A stretch of 64,000 nucleotides of DNA from an uncultured Lachnospiraceae bacterium (GTDB taxonomy: Bacteria; Bacillota; Clostridia; Lachnospirales; Lachnospiraceae): NCBI GenBank assembly GCA_910588885.1, contig CAJUSQ010000003.1:1-64000 (forward strand), written 5' to 3'. Position 1 is the first letter of the stretch. The number at the start of each line of letters is the position of its first letter. Position numbers and translations under genes: made by a program. Of this stretch, positions 50,426 to 59,232 are shown one piece after another. The notes under the pieces are model-generated. The model was not told the DNA's origin. It worked only from the letters and a program-made list of their open reading frames with translations, and did no database searches.

Positions 50426-51373
50426 TCATTTCCTTTTTGGTTCCGGCACCAGACGGCCGGAAATACGTACCAGCAGATTCCCGAAAGGCAGACAGGCCAG
50501 GGAAGTCACCAAATTAAATACTGTATGTACGTGGGCAATCTGTTTTGCCGGATCTCCGGGCGCCGCAGCCTCAATCCAGCTGCAAAGGGGCAGAATCTCC
50601 ATCCATCCGGTAAACAATAGGGTTCCGAACACATTTACCAGCAGGTGGATCACCGCCGTCCGCCGTGCGTTCCGTCCGGCTCCGGCAGATGCCAGAAGCC
50701 CGGTCACGCAGGTACCCATATTCTGCCCAAACACAAGATACACGCTCTGGTTAAGCCCCACCAGCCCGCTCCTGGCCAAAGTCTGGAGGATTCCGACAGA
50801 AGCCGACGAAGATTGTATTACGGCGGTCACCAGCGCCCCCATAAAAATCCCGGCGGCCGGATTTACAGCGGCAGCCAGAAGCCCCGGAAACCACTCCGAC
50901 TCCCGCAAGGGCAAAACGGCTTCACTCATCATCGTAAGCCCGATAAACATAACGCCTACACCGGATAATACACCGCCCCGGCATTTCCAGTTTTCCTTTT
51001 TGGCAAACAGCAGCAGCAAAACCCCTATAAACGCCAGCAGGGGAGCCGCTCCTTCCGCCTGAAGGGCAATCAACTGCCCGGTAACCGTAGTGCCGATATT
51101 GGCGCCCAAAATTACCCAAACCGCCTGCAGCAGACAGATGGCCCCGGTATCCGCAAGCCCCACTAGCAGCACCATTACCGCCGATGAAGACTGCACCATG
51201 GCTGTAATTCCGATTCCGGCCAAAAATCCCCGTATCGGTGTGGCCGTCAGCTTTTCCAACAGATTCTTAATACGGTTTCCTGCCGCTGCCTGCAAATATT
51301 CCCGCATCATCCACATTCCATACAGAAATAAACCCAGGCCGCCCAACAGTGAGAATAAATGAGAAATGGTCAT
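50426..51373 (-). CDS. Na/Pi-cotransporter II-type permease without PhoU tail
   Basis: 315 residues. The duplicated QSSSA motifs of the family are seen in ITAMVQSSSAVMVLLVG and VTAVIQSSSASVGILQ, each followed by glycine-rich helices (GANIGTTVTGQL and GQNMGTCVTGLL). Many bacterial members carry a C-terminal PhoU-like domain; this one ends after the membrane part. It should import phosphate or a similar anion with sodium. ATG 51373 has AAAGGGG upstream. Confidence 0.9.
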   Translation of the reverse strand: MTISHLFSLLGGLGLFLYGMWMMREYLQAAAGNRIKNLLEKLTATPIRGFLAGIGITAMVQSSSAVMVLLVGLADTGAICLLQAVWVILGANIGTTVTGQLIALQAEGAAPLLAFIGVLLLLFAKKENWKCRGGVLSGVGVMFIGLTMMSEAVLPLRESEWFPGLLAAAVNPAAGIFMGALVTAVIQSSSASVGILQTLARSGLVGLNQSVYLVFGQNMGTCVTGLLASAGAGRNARRTAVIHLLVNVFGTLLFTGWMEILPLCSWIEAAAPGDPAKQIAHVHTVFNLVTSLACLPFGNLLVRISGRLVPEPKRK

Positions 51374-51462
51374 ACATGGTCCCCTTTCCATTTATTCTAT
51401 TCCGGAAATCCGAATTTATGCGGCTCCTTTGCTTCGGCTCCTTCCCGCAGGCGATCTTCGCT

Positions 51463-52887
51463 TCAGGGCTTCCGCAAGCCTTTCGGATAATGGTTCTTTA
51501 AAACGGAACCGCTCTGCTTCCCCCAGCCGATACTAAAGCCGTCTGCGGTAATCAGGTACCAGCCCTTCTCTCCCTGCCCCGGCAGCGTTTCACCTCTTAA
51601 ATACGCTGCTAACTCCATGGAAGCGGAGGACAGCTCCCGGACATCACGCACCTGCTCCGGCCGAAGTGCCAGAGCCAGGGCATGGGAGGGTTCAAACCGG
51701 TTCTTCTTCCTGGTTCCCAGATGAAGGCCGGGCCGAAGCACCTTCAGCCCTTCCAGCCGGGGAGCTTCCCCGGGAACCAGATAGAGCTGATCGCCAAACA
51801 GAACGTACGTTCCATCCAACTCCACATCCGGCAGATACTCTTTTCGAAACTTCAAATAAGATTCAATTTCCGCATCCGGCAGTCCCTTTTTCCGTCCCTT
51901 TTCCTTTGCGTCCCTGGGTTTTGCTGCCCAAGGGCCGTCCCCGCTTTTTTCCAGAATTGCCACAAAATGCCCCTCACCTTTCAGCTTATGGGGCCACAAG
52001 CGGATCGTATCGGAAAGCCCATGGGGTTCTTCTGCCGTTCCCTCCGGGCATGCCCATCGGGGTTCCCCGGCCGTCATTCCGCTCCCGGCCGGAACTGCTG
52101 TCGTACGTAATTCCGGATATTTCTCAAGCAGCCGGAACACCGTCCCCTCGTCTTCCTCCGGAGCAAAGGTACAAGTAGAATATACCAGCCTTCCCCCGGG
52201 TTTTAACATTCGGACGGCACATTCAAGAATCTCGTCCTGCCGTCCGGCGCAAAGGGAAACCTGCTGCGCGCTCCACTCCTTCCGGGCATCCGCATTCTTC
52301 CGGAACATCCCCTCCCCGGAACAGGGCGCATCCACCAGGATACGGTCAAAATATTCCGGCCACCGTTCCGCCAGACGCTGCGGGGATTCATTGGTTACGA
52401 TCCCATTGCAGATCCCCATCCGTTCCACATTTTCCGACAAGATCTTTGCCCTGGCAGGATGGATTTCATTGCAGATCAAAACGCCCTGCTGCTTCATCGC
52501 CGCCGCGATCTGGGTACTTTTGCCTCCCGGCGCCCCGCACAGATCCAGAATCCGTTCTCCCGGCAAAGCGCCCAGATACTCTGCCGGGGCCATGGCGCTG
52601 GCCTCCTGGATATAGTAAACCCCGGCGTCATGCCAGGGATGAAGGCCCGGCCGTTCTTTTGCTTCATAGTAATACCCCTCGCTGCACCAGGGAACCGGTG
52701 TCAGGGAAAAAGGGGCCTTCCCTACCACTTCCGTGATCCTGCATTTCAGGGAATTCACCCTCAGGGCATGGATTTCCTCTTCCTGGTAGCTTCGTAAAAA
52801 ATCCGGATATTCCCCGCCCAGCATCTGCTGCATTCTGTCTAAAAATGCTTCCGGCAATCCTGCCTTAACCGTGGTTTCCGAACTCAT
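51463..52887 (-). CDS. rsmF: 16S rRNA (cytosine-C5) methyltransferase, RsmF/NOL1-NOP2-Sun family
   Basis: 474 residues. The SAM site is DLCGAPGGKSTQIAAAM, and both catalytic cysteines are present (DAPCSGEGMFRK and YSTCTFAPEEDEGTV). The C-terminal third has the PUA-like RsmF_methylt-like region ending LITADGFSIGWGKQSG. It modifies rRNA, probably C1407 or an equivalent site. ATG 52887 has GGGCAAGG upstream. Confidence 0.93.
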   Translation of the reverse strand: MSSETTVKAGLPEAFLDRMQQMLGGEYPDFLRSYQEEEIHALRVNSLKCRITEVVGKAPFSLTPVPWCSEGYYYEAKERPGLHPWHDAGVYYIQEASAMAPAEYLGALPGERILDLCGAPGGKSTQIAAAMKQQGVLICNEIHPARAKILSENVERMGICNGIVTNESPQRLAERWPEYFDRILVDAPCSGEGMFRKNADARKEWSAQQVSLCAGRQDEILECAVRMLKPGGRLVYSTCTFAPEEDEGTVFRLLEKYPELRTTAVPAGSGMTAGEPRWACPEGTAEEPHGLSDTIRLWPHKLKGEGHFVAILEKSGDGPWAAKPRDAKEKGRKKGLPDAEIESYLKFRKEYLPDVELDGTYVLFGDQLYLVPGEAPRLEGLKVLRPGLHLGTRKKNRFEPSHALALALRPEQVRDVRELSSASMELAAYLRGETLPGQGEKGWYLITADGFSIGWGKQSGSVLKNHYPKGLRKP

Positions 52888-52969
52888 ACCTTGCCCTCTC
52901 CCTTTCGCCCCATCCTCTGCTTTCTCTCCTTCCCTCATTTACCGGCTATCCTTCCTTTGTTTTGTTCTC

Positions 52970-54745
52970 TTATTCACCGTTCTGGCCATTCAGAAGGTAC
53001 GATACATTTTTATTTCCCAGGGAAACCACAATATAGATTGCCCCTTCTCCCTCTGCCAGCTCTGTCGGCACCTCAAAAATTAATTGGCCCTCTTCCGATT
53101 CTCCCGGCTCCAGAGAAGTTCCGTTCAGGCACTTTCCATAACCGAGGGCATCTACACAATCATAATAATTTTCCTTTGCGGCATCTGCAACCTGCACCAC
53201 CGGATCCTTGCCAATCTGGTAAATCATAGGCAAAAAGGTTTCCTTCTCGGTTCCGCGGTTGGTAATCGTAAAGTCCGCCATCAAAAACCGACGGCCGTCG
53301 CTTGCCGTAAACTGAAACATTCCGTCATCAAAGGATTCCACTATTTTCTTAGATTGGTAAGTAATTTCCCAGCTTCCTAAAATCACCGATTCCCCGGGCT
53401 GAAGCTCGGAACCCAGTCCCGCCGTGTTATCCAGCAGGGAAATAAACGCATCCGGATTGTTCACATTATGGTAAATATAAGTTAAAATATCCGCCGTTGT
53501 CACCTTCGGGAACTCAAATGCTTCCAAAGTCAAATCTTCAAAAATCCTGTCAGCCGGTTCCTCTGTAATCACGCCCAAATGACGAAGCTGCACTCCGGTC
53601 TTCGCATCATAAAGATCTATCGAGGTATTGGAATACACCTCCTGAATCTTCGTTTCATTCCCGGACTGATCCTGATAATATTCTCCTGGCTCATAGGAAG
53701 GAGTCAATACAAAATAGTAATCCGTATCTTCCAAGGACACCGGGCACTCCTCTGCCGGAAGCTGCAGCATAAAGTCCCCCAGCAGCCGAAACGGAGCCGG
53801 AGAACCCTTGTATTCCGCCTCCTGAAGATTCCGGTAAAAGGCTGCCACTTTCTTTCCTTCCGTCTCAATTACTTCCGGCATACTGCCTTCCTCTGCCTCC
53901 TGGAACGCCGGCTGTTCACCTATGGAAACCGTCAGACCGGTTGCATAGTAATTCCCCTCCTGGAATTCCGAAGGCGACTTCCAGCCATCCCCGCCGAATT
54001 CCGCTTCCAGCTTCGGAAGCATTTTGCTGCGCAGATAATTGACATACGAAAGAGCTTCCCCCACCGTATCCGCTTTCACATGATCCGGCTGATTATAATT
54101 CCGAAAATAGACATCTTTCCAGTCATCGGACGTCCAATCCCCAAAAAAATCTGTGGAAAGCATGGCGTCCCCGTATTCGGTTACGCTGACCGGATGATTT
54201 TCAATCCATTGCTCCGCCGCTTCCAAAAAATCCGATTGATAGCCGCTGTCCTCAGGAATCCCCCCGGTAAGCTCTGCAAGGGATGCTCCGTCCAAATGTC
54301 CGGCTGCGGCGAACACCAGTTCAAAGCAGTCATAGGGATAAAATGCTTCCTCCATTGCTTTCCAGAATGCCTCCTTCTCGGTGGCAGCTTTCCCCAACAG
54401 GCTCTCCGCATACCCCGCACTGACCGGATATTCCATCTGATACATGGAATCTTCCTGCCCTTCCTCTGCCCCAGAAAGGCTATTCTGATATTCCAGGGCA
54501 CACAAAAGCGCCGTAGCCTGGAATTGCCGGCTTAAAGGGCTTTCGGAATCGCCCGCTTCCCCTTTCAAGGCTTCCATATCCAGCTCACTCTGATTCTTTT
54601 TCACATATTCCACCAGAGACTTTTCTTTCTTTGCCGAACGCCAGTTCGATTCTGCGGCCGATTTTCCTTTTCCCTGACATGCGGCCAAACCAAGCAGCAG
54701 CAAACCGCAAACCAACAGCAGCACAATCCGTTTTTTCTGTTTCAT
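52970..54745 (-). CDS. Large lipoprotein with C-terminal DUF4352/DUF5067-like domain
   Basis: 591 residues. The lipoprotein signal ends LLGLAAC. Residues about 30-400 are acidic and match nothing I know. The last about 150 residues (GSWEITYQSKKIVESF ... FLMADFTITNRGTEKETF ... LEPGESEEGQLIFEVP) look like the Ig-like DUF4352/DUF5067 domain common in Gram-positive surface lipoproteins. ATG 54745 has AAGGAGG upstream. It is the last gene before the AT-rich module at 54813. The role is unknown. Confidence 0.75.
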   Translation of the reverse strand: MKQKKRIVLLLVCGLLLLGLAACQGKGKSAAESNWRSAKKEKSLVEYVKKNQSELDMEALKGEAGDSESPLSRQFQATALLCALEYQNSLSGAEEGQEDSMYQMEYPVSAGYAESLLGKAATEKEAFWKAMEEAFYPYDCFELVFAAAGHLDGASLAELTGGIPEDSGYQSDFLEAAEQWIENHPVSVTEYGDAMLSTDFFGDWTSDDWKDVYFRNYNQPDHVKADTVGEALSYVNYLRSKMLPKLEAEFGGDGWKSPSEFQEGNYYATGLTVSIGEQPAFQEAEEGSMPEVIETEGKKVAAFYRNLQEAEYKGSPAPFRLLGDFMLQLPAEECPVSLEDTDYYFVLTPSYEPGEYYQDQSGNETKIQEVYSNTSIDLYDAKTGVQLRHLGVITEEPADRIFEDLTLEAFEFPKVTTADILTYIYHNVNNPDAFISLLDNTAGLGSELQPGESVILGSWEITYQSKKIVESFDDGMFQFTASDGRRFLMADFTITNRGTEKETFLPMIYQIGKDPVVQVADAAKENYYDCVDALGYGKCLNGTSLEPGESEEGQLIFEVPTELAEGEGAIYIVVSLGNKNVSYLLNGQNGE

Positions 54746-54812
54746 TCTTTTTCCTCCTTCACGCTTTACAGTCCGTATCTGGTCCAAAGGTCTCGTTTCT
54801 CCTGTTTTCCGC

Positions 54813-55400
54813 TTATTTTCTTATATCCGTATCAATCACCCGGAAAATTCGTTTTAAAATCATGAGTAAATTTACAATCAGTAGAAATAAAAGCCCGTAG
54901 ATCAAAAAGCTCTGAATAAAAAGAAAGCTTTCTGTCAACTTATTTATAAAGCAAAGAATCAATAAGATCACACTGACTAAAATTTCAAACATAATGGTAT
55001 AATAGGTTTCTATGAGGGCCTGTTTTGAAATCTGCCCCTCCATTCGGTAATAATTCGGATCCGCATTTATTTTTGCCTTCATATCAATTACCGTCGCCAG
55101 CAAGGTAAACAACATCGTTGCAATAATGGTAATTATGATTGTTATTATATTAATCATATCCCCGTCTACTTCCTTTACAAAAGCCGCTGAAAGCCCCAAC
55201 AGCAGCGGTACCGCGCAATAGTTCAAAACCGGAAGCAGCTTTAATTTTCCGCTGGCGTCTCCTTTAAAACAGCTAAGATGATTTCTTATAATATCAAATA
55301 CCGAAAGATAGTCTAATTTTACAACAAATTTACTGAAAATCAGCAGCACAATGATAATGATCCCTATCATTATCTCCGGTTTTTGTATCAAAGACAGCAT
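54813..55400 (-). CDS. Membrane protein of an AT-rich two-gene module
   Basis: 195 residues with about five membrane helices and many Ile/Leu runs (IIIIVLLIFSKFVVKL, NIITIIITIIATMLFTLLAT). A cytoplasmic loop of about 40 residues carries KAKINADPNYYRMEGQISK. No family recognised. ATG 55400 has AAAGGAG six bases upstream; an ATG five codons earlier contains that site. It starts within 12 bases of the partner gene's stop, so the two are coupled. Base composition is clearly more AT-rich than the flanking genes. Confidence 0.7.
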   Translation of the reverse strand: MLSLIQKPEIMIGIIIIVLLIFSKFVVKLDYLSVFDIIRNHLSCFKGDASGKLKLLPVLNYCAVPLLLGLSAAFVKEVDGDMINIITIIITIIATMLFTLLATVIDMKAKINADPNYYRMEGQISKQALIETYYTIMFEILVSVILLILCFINKLTESFLFIQSFLIYGLLFLLIVNLLMILKRIFRVIDTDIRK

Positions 55401-55411
55401 CTGTTCTCCTT

Positions 55412-56362
55412 TCATGGGGTTAATAATCCCATCCCTATTATATACTCCCTGGCCGTTTCCTTCAAAACTTCCTGTAAGGAATCAAATACCGGAATCCCGC
55501 CCTTCACATCGACCAGATCCGTAACGTCTTCATTCACCTGCAATCCTTTGGTATTTGCCAAACTTATCGTTTTCTCCGTTCTTCCCAATGTGAATTCCAA
55601 CTTCATATCATCATATTCATAATCCTCTAATTCCACGATTTTCGTACAGCTTCTCTGGCCGGATCTCCATTCCTGAAACTCTCTTCTCCATCTTTCCAAA
55701 AATCCAACCGGACGATATATAATCCGTTCTTCCCGTGTCTGCTTTACCCCATAATTAATCCCATATCTTTCCGAAATATCTTCCGGTATTTCATATCGGA
55801 TCAGACGTACCTTTTCCAGTCTGCCCCTTTGAAAAAAACGGTCTAAATATGCTTTGGGCAGGATCTGCCCCCATACCACATGATAATCTATTTTAAAGTA
55901 ATCCATGCATTCCTGTAATTTCTTTTCAAAAACCGTTTTCATACTAAAATTCCCAAGGCTCTGTAAAATAATAATCCCTTTCTGAATCTCCCCTTTTGCA
56001 ACAGCAATACAGAATCCGAAGGGCAGAACATCGGCCTGACTCTCCTTCCGTGTGATTAAAGAGCCGTCACTGACATCAAATAATTCCGATTCTATCCCAT
56101 ACTCCCCGGTCTTAACCCTTCCTACAAGAAGGTCAAACTCCCCTTTGCCATTCTCGGCCCGGATTTCTTCCAGGGCTGCACAGTCAAAGGTAAATACCGT
56201 CTCACTGTTTTTATCATTGGTAAACATGCTTTTATTGGCCTGTGCATATTCCTCTGCTATTTCCAAAAAGCTTTTTCCATTCTGTACCTTGTGCAGCTCC
56301 AGACTACCGCCGCTATTCCATAACTGAAATGAATAGATATGAAGCCCTATCTTTTTTGCCAT
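55412..56362 (-). CDS. Soluble protein of unknown function in an AT-rich two-gene module
   Basis: 316 residues, no membrane segment. It starts KKIGLHIYSFQLWNSGGSL, has a mixed alpha/beta core (LPFGFCIAVAKGEIQKGIIILQ) and a basic, aromatic C-terminal third with RRGRLEKVRLIRYEIPEDI-like and FLERWRREFQEWRSGQ segments. I do not recognise it. The layout of a cytoplasmic protein followed by a small membrane protein, in AT-rich DNA, resembles sensor/effector pairs of phage-defence systems. That reading is by analogy only. ATG 56362 has GGAGGGG upstream. Confidence 0.7.
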   Translation of the reverse strand: MAKKIGLHIYSFQLWNSGGSLELHKVQNGKSFLEIAEEYAQANKSMFTNDKNSETVFTFDCAALEEIRAENGKGEFDLLVGRVKTGEYGIESELFDVSDGSLITRKESQADVLPFGFCIAVAKGEIQKGIIILQSLGNFSMKTVFEKKLQECMDYFKIDYHVVWGQILPKAYLDRFFQRGRLEKVRLIRYEIPEDISERYGINYGVKQTREERIIYRPVGFLERWRREFQEWRSGQRSCTKIVELEDYEYDDMKLEFTLGRTEKTISLANTKGLQVNEDVTDLVDVKGGIPVFDSLQEVLKETAREYIIGMGLLTP

Positions 56363-56425
56363 GCCATTCCCCTCCACTTTCACTTTGCTTCCAATCAGAA
56401 AATACCGCCATTCGATACTCTTCTC

Positions 56426-56454
56426 ATCATATAACAAAATATCCGATTTTTCAA
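56426..56454 (-). promoter_or_regulatory. Promoter of the AT-rich two-gene module
   Basis: On the minus strand, TTGAAA (56454-56449), a 17-base spacer and TATGAT (56431-56426) lie about 65 bases before the first gene. The rest of the gap to 56670 holds only a possible weak plus-strand promoter (TTGCGC near 56606). Confidence 0.55.
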
Positions 56455-56670
56455 CAAATTCTCCGGAAAGGGATCTGGGTTTACAGCAATTCTGTCCGTT
56501 TTATCAGCCACGCCTGAATTACTGTCCGGTTATCTGGATCTCATTATAGAACATTCGTTCTCTTTTGTCCATACCGGAAAAATGCACAAATCTGTTTCCG
56601 TAACCGATTGCGCAATGCCCCCGGTTTGTGTTATCCTTATTTTACAGCAAATGAGAAGGAGGCATCCATT

Positions 56671-56901
56671 ATGATCTGTCCCAAATGCGGCAGCAGCAGT
56701 ATCACTTCACAAATTGTGACAGAAACTGCAACAAAAGAAAAAACAAAAGGCTTTGGCTGGATCAAAGCCTGTCTTGGCTTTTTACTGTTTAATATTCCCG
56801 GTATTCTATGCGGTTTATGCGGTATGGGGAAAAGCCGCTCTAAAACCACCACCACTTCCCGGGTCATCCACCTATGTCAAAACTGCGGCTATCACTGGTA
56901 G
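56671..56901 (+). CDS. Small zinc-ribbon membrane-associated protein
   Basis: 76 residues. An N-terminal CPKCGSSS and a C-terminal CQNCGYHW form a split zinc ribbon around a hydrophobic middle (ACLGFLLFNIPGILCGLCG). ATG 56671 has AAGGAGG nine bases upstream. The end overlaps the DUF2085 gene start by 28 bases in another frame, which suggests coupling. Confidence 0.8.
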   Translation: MICPKCGSSSITSQIVTETATKEKTKGFGWIKACLGFLLFNIPGILCGLCGMGKSRSKTTTTSRVIHLCQNCGYHW

Positions 56902-57275
56902 ATCTGCTCTGGGAGCTCGGCGCATACAGCGGCTGTCATCGTATGCCGGAACGGAGCTTTTTCTACAAGGGGCGTCAATTCCCCGTATGCGCCCGTTGTA
57001 CCGGAGTCTGCCTGGGGCAGTTCTCGGCCATTGCCGCAAATATCTTTTTCCCGGTTCCCCTCCGGCTTTCCGTCCTACTCCTGTCCCTGATGGGAATTGA
57101 CTGGGGCCTGCAGGAGGCAGGCATTCACCCCTCCACCAACTTCCGGCGTTTTTTTACCGGCATCCTTGGAGGCTTCGGGCTCTTCAGCTGCTACGGCATC
57201 ATTCTGAAAAAGCTTTGGCATACTCTGAAAAAGCTTTGGCATAGCCTGAAAATCAAACACCCCGCAGCAAGCTGA
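56874..57275 (+). CDS. DUF2085 membrane protein
   Basis: 133 residues. The family signature is present: GCHRMPERSFFYKGRQFPVC, ARCTGVCLGQ, then LLLSLMGIDWGLQEAGIHPS and RRFFTGILGGFG, with two or three membrane helices and conserved Cys pairs. The C-terminal tail (LKKLWHTLKKLWHSLKIKH) is written by a 21-base tandem repeat. The function of DUF2085 is unknown. Confidence 0.85.
   Translation: MSKLRLSLVDLLWELGAYSGCHRMPERSFFYKGRQFPVCARCTGVCLGQFSAIAANIFFPVPLRLSVLLLSLMGIDWGLQEAGIHPSTNFRRFFTGILGGFGLFSCYGIILKKLWHTLKKLWHSLKIKHPAAS
57204..57257. repeat. 21-bp in-frame tandem repeat at the end of the DUF2085 gene
   Basis: CTGAAAAAGCTTTGGCATACT (57204-57224) is repeated at 57225-57245 with two changes and begins a third time at 57246. 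It encodes a seven-residue LKKLWHT repeat close to the stop codon. Confidence 0.85.
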
Positions 57276-57370
57276 CAGGCATCAAATTTGATACCCGGCA
57301 AAGCCGCGGGGGATTCTGTCCTCACAATCCGCAAAGAAAAGTCTGCAAACGCAAAAATTCCGGGCCGGAT

Positions 57371-57781
57371 CTACTCCGCCCCGAATGCGTTCCCAGGCCC
57401 CACTGCTTCCGCAATGGCAATGGCATAATCCGCTTCGTTGCTGACCGAAATCAGGATATCTTCGATTCCCGACTGTTTCATGACTTCTCCAAGGCTTCCG
57501 TCCATCATAACCCTCGGTCTGCCGTCCGGGAGTCTCTTGGTTTCTACAATCCGGAAGTCAAAGGATTTTTCTTCCGTTAAATGGGCCAACGCTTTAAACA
57601 CGGCCTCTTTTACGGCAAACCGCCCCGCATAAAAGGTGTACAAATCCTGTGACTCCTTTGCATCCTCCTTTTCGGTCTCCGTAAAGGTCTTTTTTACAAA
57701 TGCGCCTTTCGTCCTTTTGTCCAGTTCCCGAATCTCCGAAACCAGAACCATATCTATCCCTATCCCAAGTACATTTCCCAT
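57371..57781 (-). CDS. acpS: Holo-[acyl-carrier-protein] synthase
   Basis: 136 residues. It starts GIGIDMVLVSEIREL, the metal-binding Asp motif, and has YAGRFAVKEAVFKAL with the conserved Glu. It transfers phosphopantetheine from CoA to the Ser of an acyl carrier protein, possibly the unusual one at 58932. The start has GGAGAG upstream. Pta lies upstream in the same direction but with a hairpin between them. Confidence 0.95.
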   Translation of the reverse strand: MGNVLGIGIDMVLVSEIRELDKRTKGAFVKKTFTETEKEDAKESQDLYTFYAGRFAVKEAVFKALAHLTEEKSFDFRIVETKRLPDGRPRVMMDGSLGEVMKQSGIEDILISVSNEADYAIAIAEAVGPGNAFGAE

Positions 57782-57807
57782 TTTTGCTCTCCGTTTTTAA
57801 AATCAAC

Positions 57808-57838
57808 AAATACGGGAGGCATTCATCCCCCCGTATTT
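57808..57838 (-). terminator. Terminator-like hairpin between pta and acpS
   Basis: AAATACGGG (57838-57830 on the minus strand) pairs with CCCGTATTT (57816-57808), with further GG/CC pairing inside. GTTGATTTT follows. It probably ends or reduces transcription from pta into acpS. Confidence 0.6.
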
Positions 57839-57847
57839 ATGTAAAAG

Positions 57848-58852
57848 TTATTTTTTGCTTCCAGCTGCCCGGACTGCGGAAATTACTACATTTCCTTTGA
57901 TTTCGGACACAGGCGCCCCTCTGGAGCAGTCACAGACCACTTTGTTGAAGCCCTGCAGCATGGGCCCGTAGGCATTTGCATGGCCAAACTGCTGGATCAG
58001 CTTTACGCTGACATTGCCCACGTTCAAATCCGGCCAGATTACTACGTTTGCCTTACCGGCCACCTTGCTTTCCCGCTTTACTTTCTTCTCTGCCACTGCC
58101 GGAACAATGGCTGCATCCAGCTGGAATTCTCCGTCGATGGCCAGATCCGGACGTGCCTCCTGGGCAATCTTTAAGGCTTCCGTTACCTTATCAATCAATT
58201 CTCCCTGGCCGCTGCCTAAGGTGGAATAGCATACCATTGCGCACCTGGGCTCCCAATCCAGCAATGCCGCTACCGTATCGCAGGCAGAAATGGCAATGCT
58301 TGCCAGCTGCTCCGCATTGGGATTCGTGCAGACTGCGCTGTCCCCAACGGCAAGAAGGGAACCTTCGCTGCCCTCAAAGCCCGGAATATCGCAAAGGCCG
58401 ATGCTGGAAATGGTGCTGATACCCGGCTTCAGGCCGATAATCATCTGTCCGGCCAGCAATACATCTCCTGTGGTATTGTCAATTCCGGCAAAGGTAACGT
58501 CTGCTTCGTCTACCGCCTGCATTACCATGGAATAATACAGGGGATCCTGCATCCGGCGTCCAAGGGCTTTTTCCTTCAGACGGGTATCCGGCAGTGCCAC
58601 ATATTTCCCGATTAATTCATTCTTGTAAGCTTCCTCATGGATATCTACGATAGTAAATACGCTTTCTTCATAGCCTCTTTCCCCGGCAAGCCTTTTTAAT
58701 TCTTCCGCATCCCCTACCAGCACAGGAATGATATAGCCTTCTTTTCCTGTCTCATAGGCTGCCTGCATCATTTTCTCATTGGTTGCTTCCGGAAATGCTA
58801 CTTTCTGAGGATTCTGCTTTGCTTTTTCATAAAGCTGGTCTAAAATACTCAT
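57848..58852 (-). CDS. pta: Phosphate acetyltransferase
   Basis: 334 residues, the short PTA form. Family marks: KVAFPEATNEKMMQAAYETG, TFAGIDNTTGDVLLAGQMI, DSAVCTNPNAEQLASIA and a C-terminal GPMLQGFNKVVCDCSRGAP. It interconverts acetyl-CoA and acetyl phosphate, or possibly another short acyl-CoA. No acetate kinase gene is adjacent, which leaves open a role specific to the ACP/thiolase cluster. The start has GGAGGAG upstream. Confidence 0.93.
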   Translation of the reverse strand: MSILDQLYEKAKQNPQKVAFPEATNEKMMQAAYETGKEGYIIPVLVGDAEELKRLAGERGYEESVFTIVDIHEEAYKNELIGKYVALPDTRLKEKALGRRMQDPLYYSMVMQAVDEADVTFAGIDNTTGDVLLAGQMIIGLKPGISTISSIGLCDIPGFEGSEGSLLAVGDSAVCTNPNAEQLASIAISACDTVAALLDWEPRCAMVCYSTLGSGQGELIDKVTEALKIAQEARPDLAIDGEFQLDAAIVPAVAEKKVKRESKVAGKANVVIWPDLNVGNVSVKLIQQFGHANAYGPMLQGFNKVVCDCSRGAPVSEIKGNVVISAVRAAGSKK

Positions 58853-58931
58853 AAGTCTCCTCCAAACTTCTGATTTGCATATGCTGTCGGTTGTTTCCGC
58901 CGTTTCTTAAGGGCGGCAGGATCACAGCAGC

Positions 58932-59171
58932 TTATAACTCTTCTTCAACCAAATCTACCAGCTCGCTGATCGTTGCGCAGGCGCTGGCATCTGCCAGCAT
59001 CAGGGTTGCATCCAATTCATTTTCAATCTCCGCAACCAAAGCCACCATCTGTACGGAAGCGCCGGCCAGATCCTCTTTGAAGGAGGTGCTCATAGAAAGC
59101 TCGCTGACGTCTTTCTTATAGGATGCTGCTACTAACTCAAGTACCTTTGCTTCTAATTCTTTTCTTTCCAT
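58932..59171 (-). CDS. Acyl carrier protein, atypical
   Basis: 79 residues, acidic and helical. The modified Ser lies in DLAGASVQMVALVAEIE, where typical ACPs have DLGADSLDTVELVM; the Ser is kept but the preceding Asp is Ala. This suggests a dedicated ACP rather than the fatty-acid-synthesis AcpP. The start has AAAGGAG upstream. It lies between pta and the DUF35/thiolase pair. Confidence 0.85.
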   Translation of the reverse strand: MERKELEAKVLELVAASYKKDVSELSMSTSFKEDLAGASVQMVALVAEIENELDATLMLADASACATISELVDLVEEEL

Positions 59172-59232
59172 TTTTCATTTCTCCTTTATGATTCAATTAT
59201 TATAAGCGTATTGTGAAAACTTTGTCAAGGGA

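Noticed and set aside
53579..54535. 318-residue plus-strand frame opposite the large lipoprotein
   Set aside because: The minus-strand lipoprotein has a proper signal peptide, lipobox and ribosome site; this frame has none.
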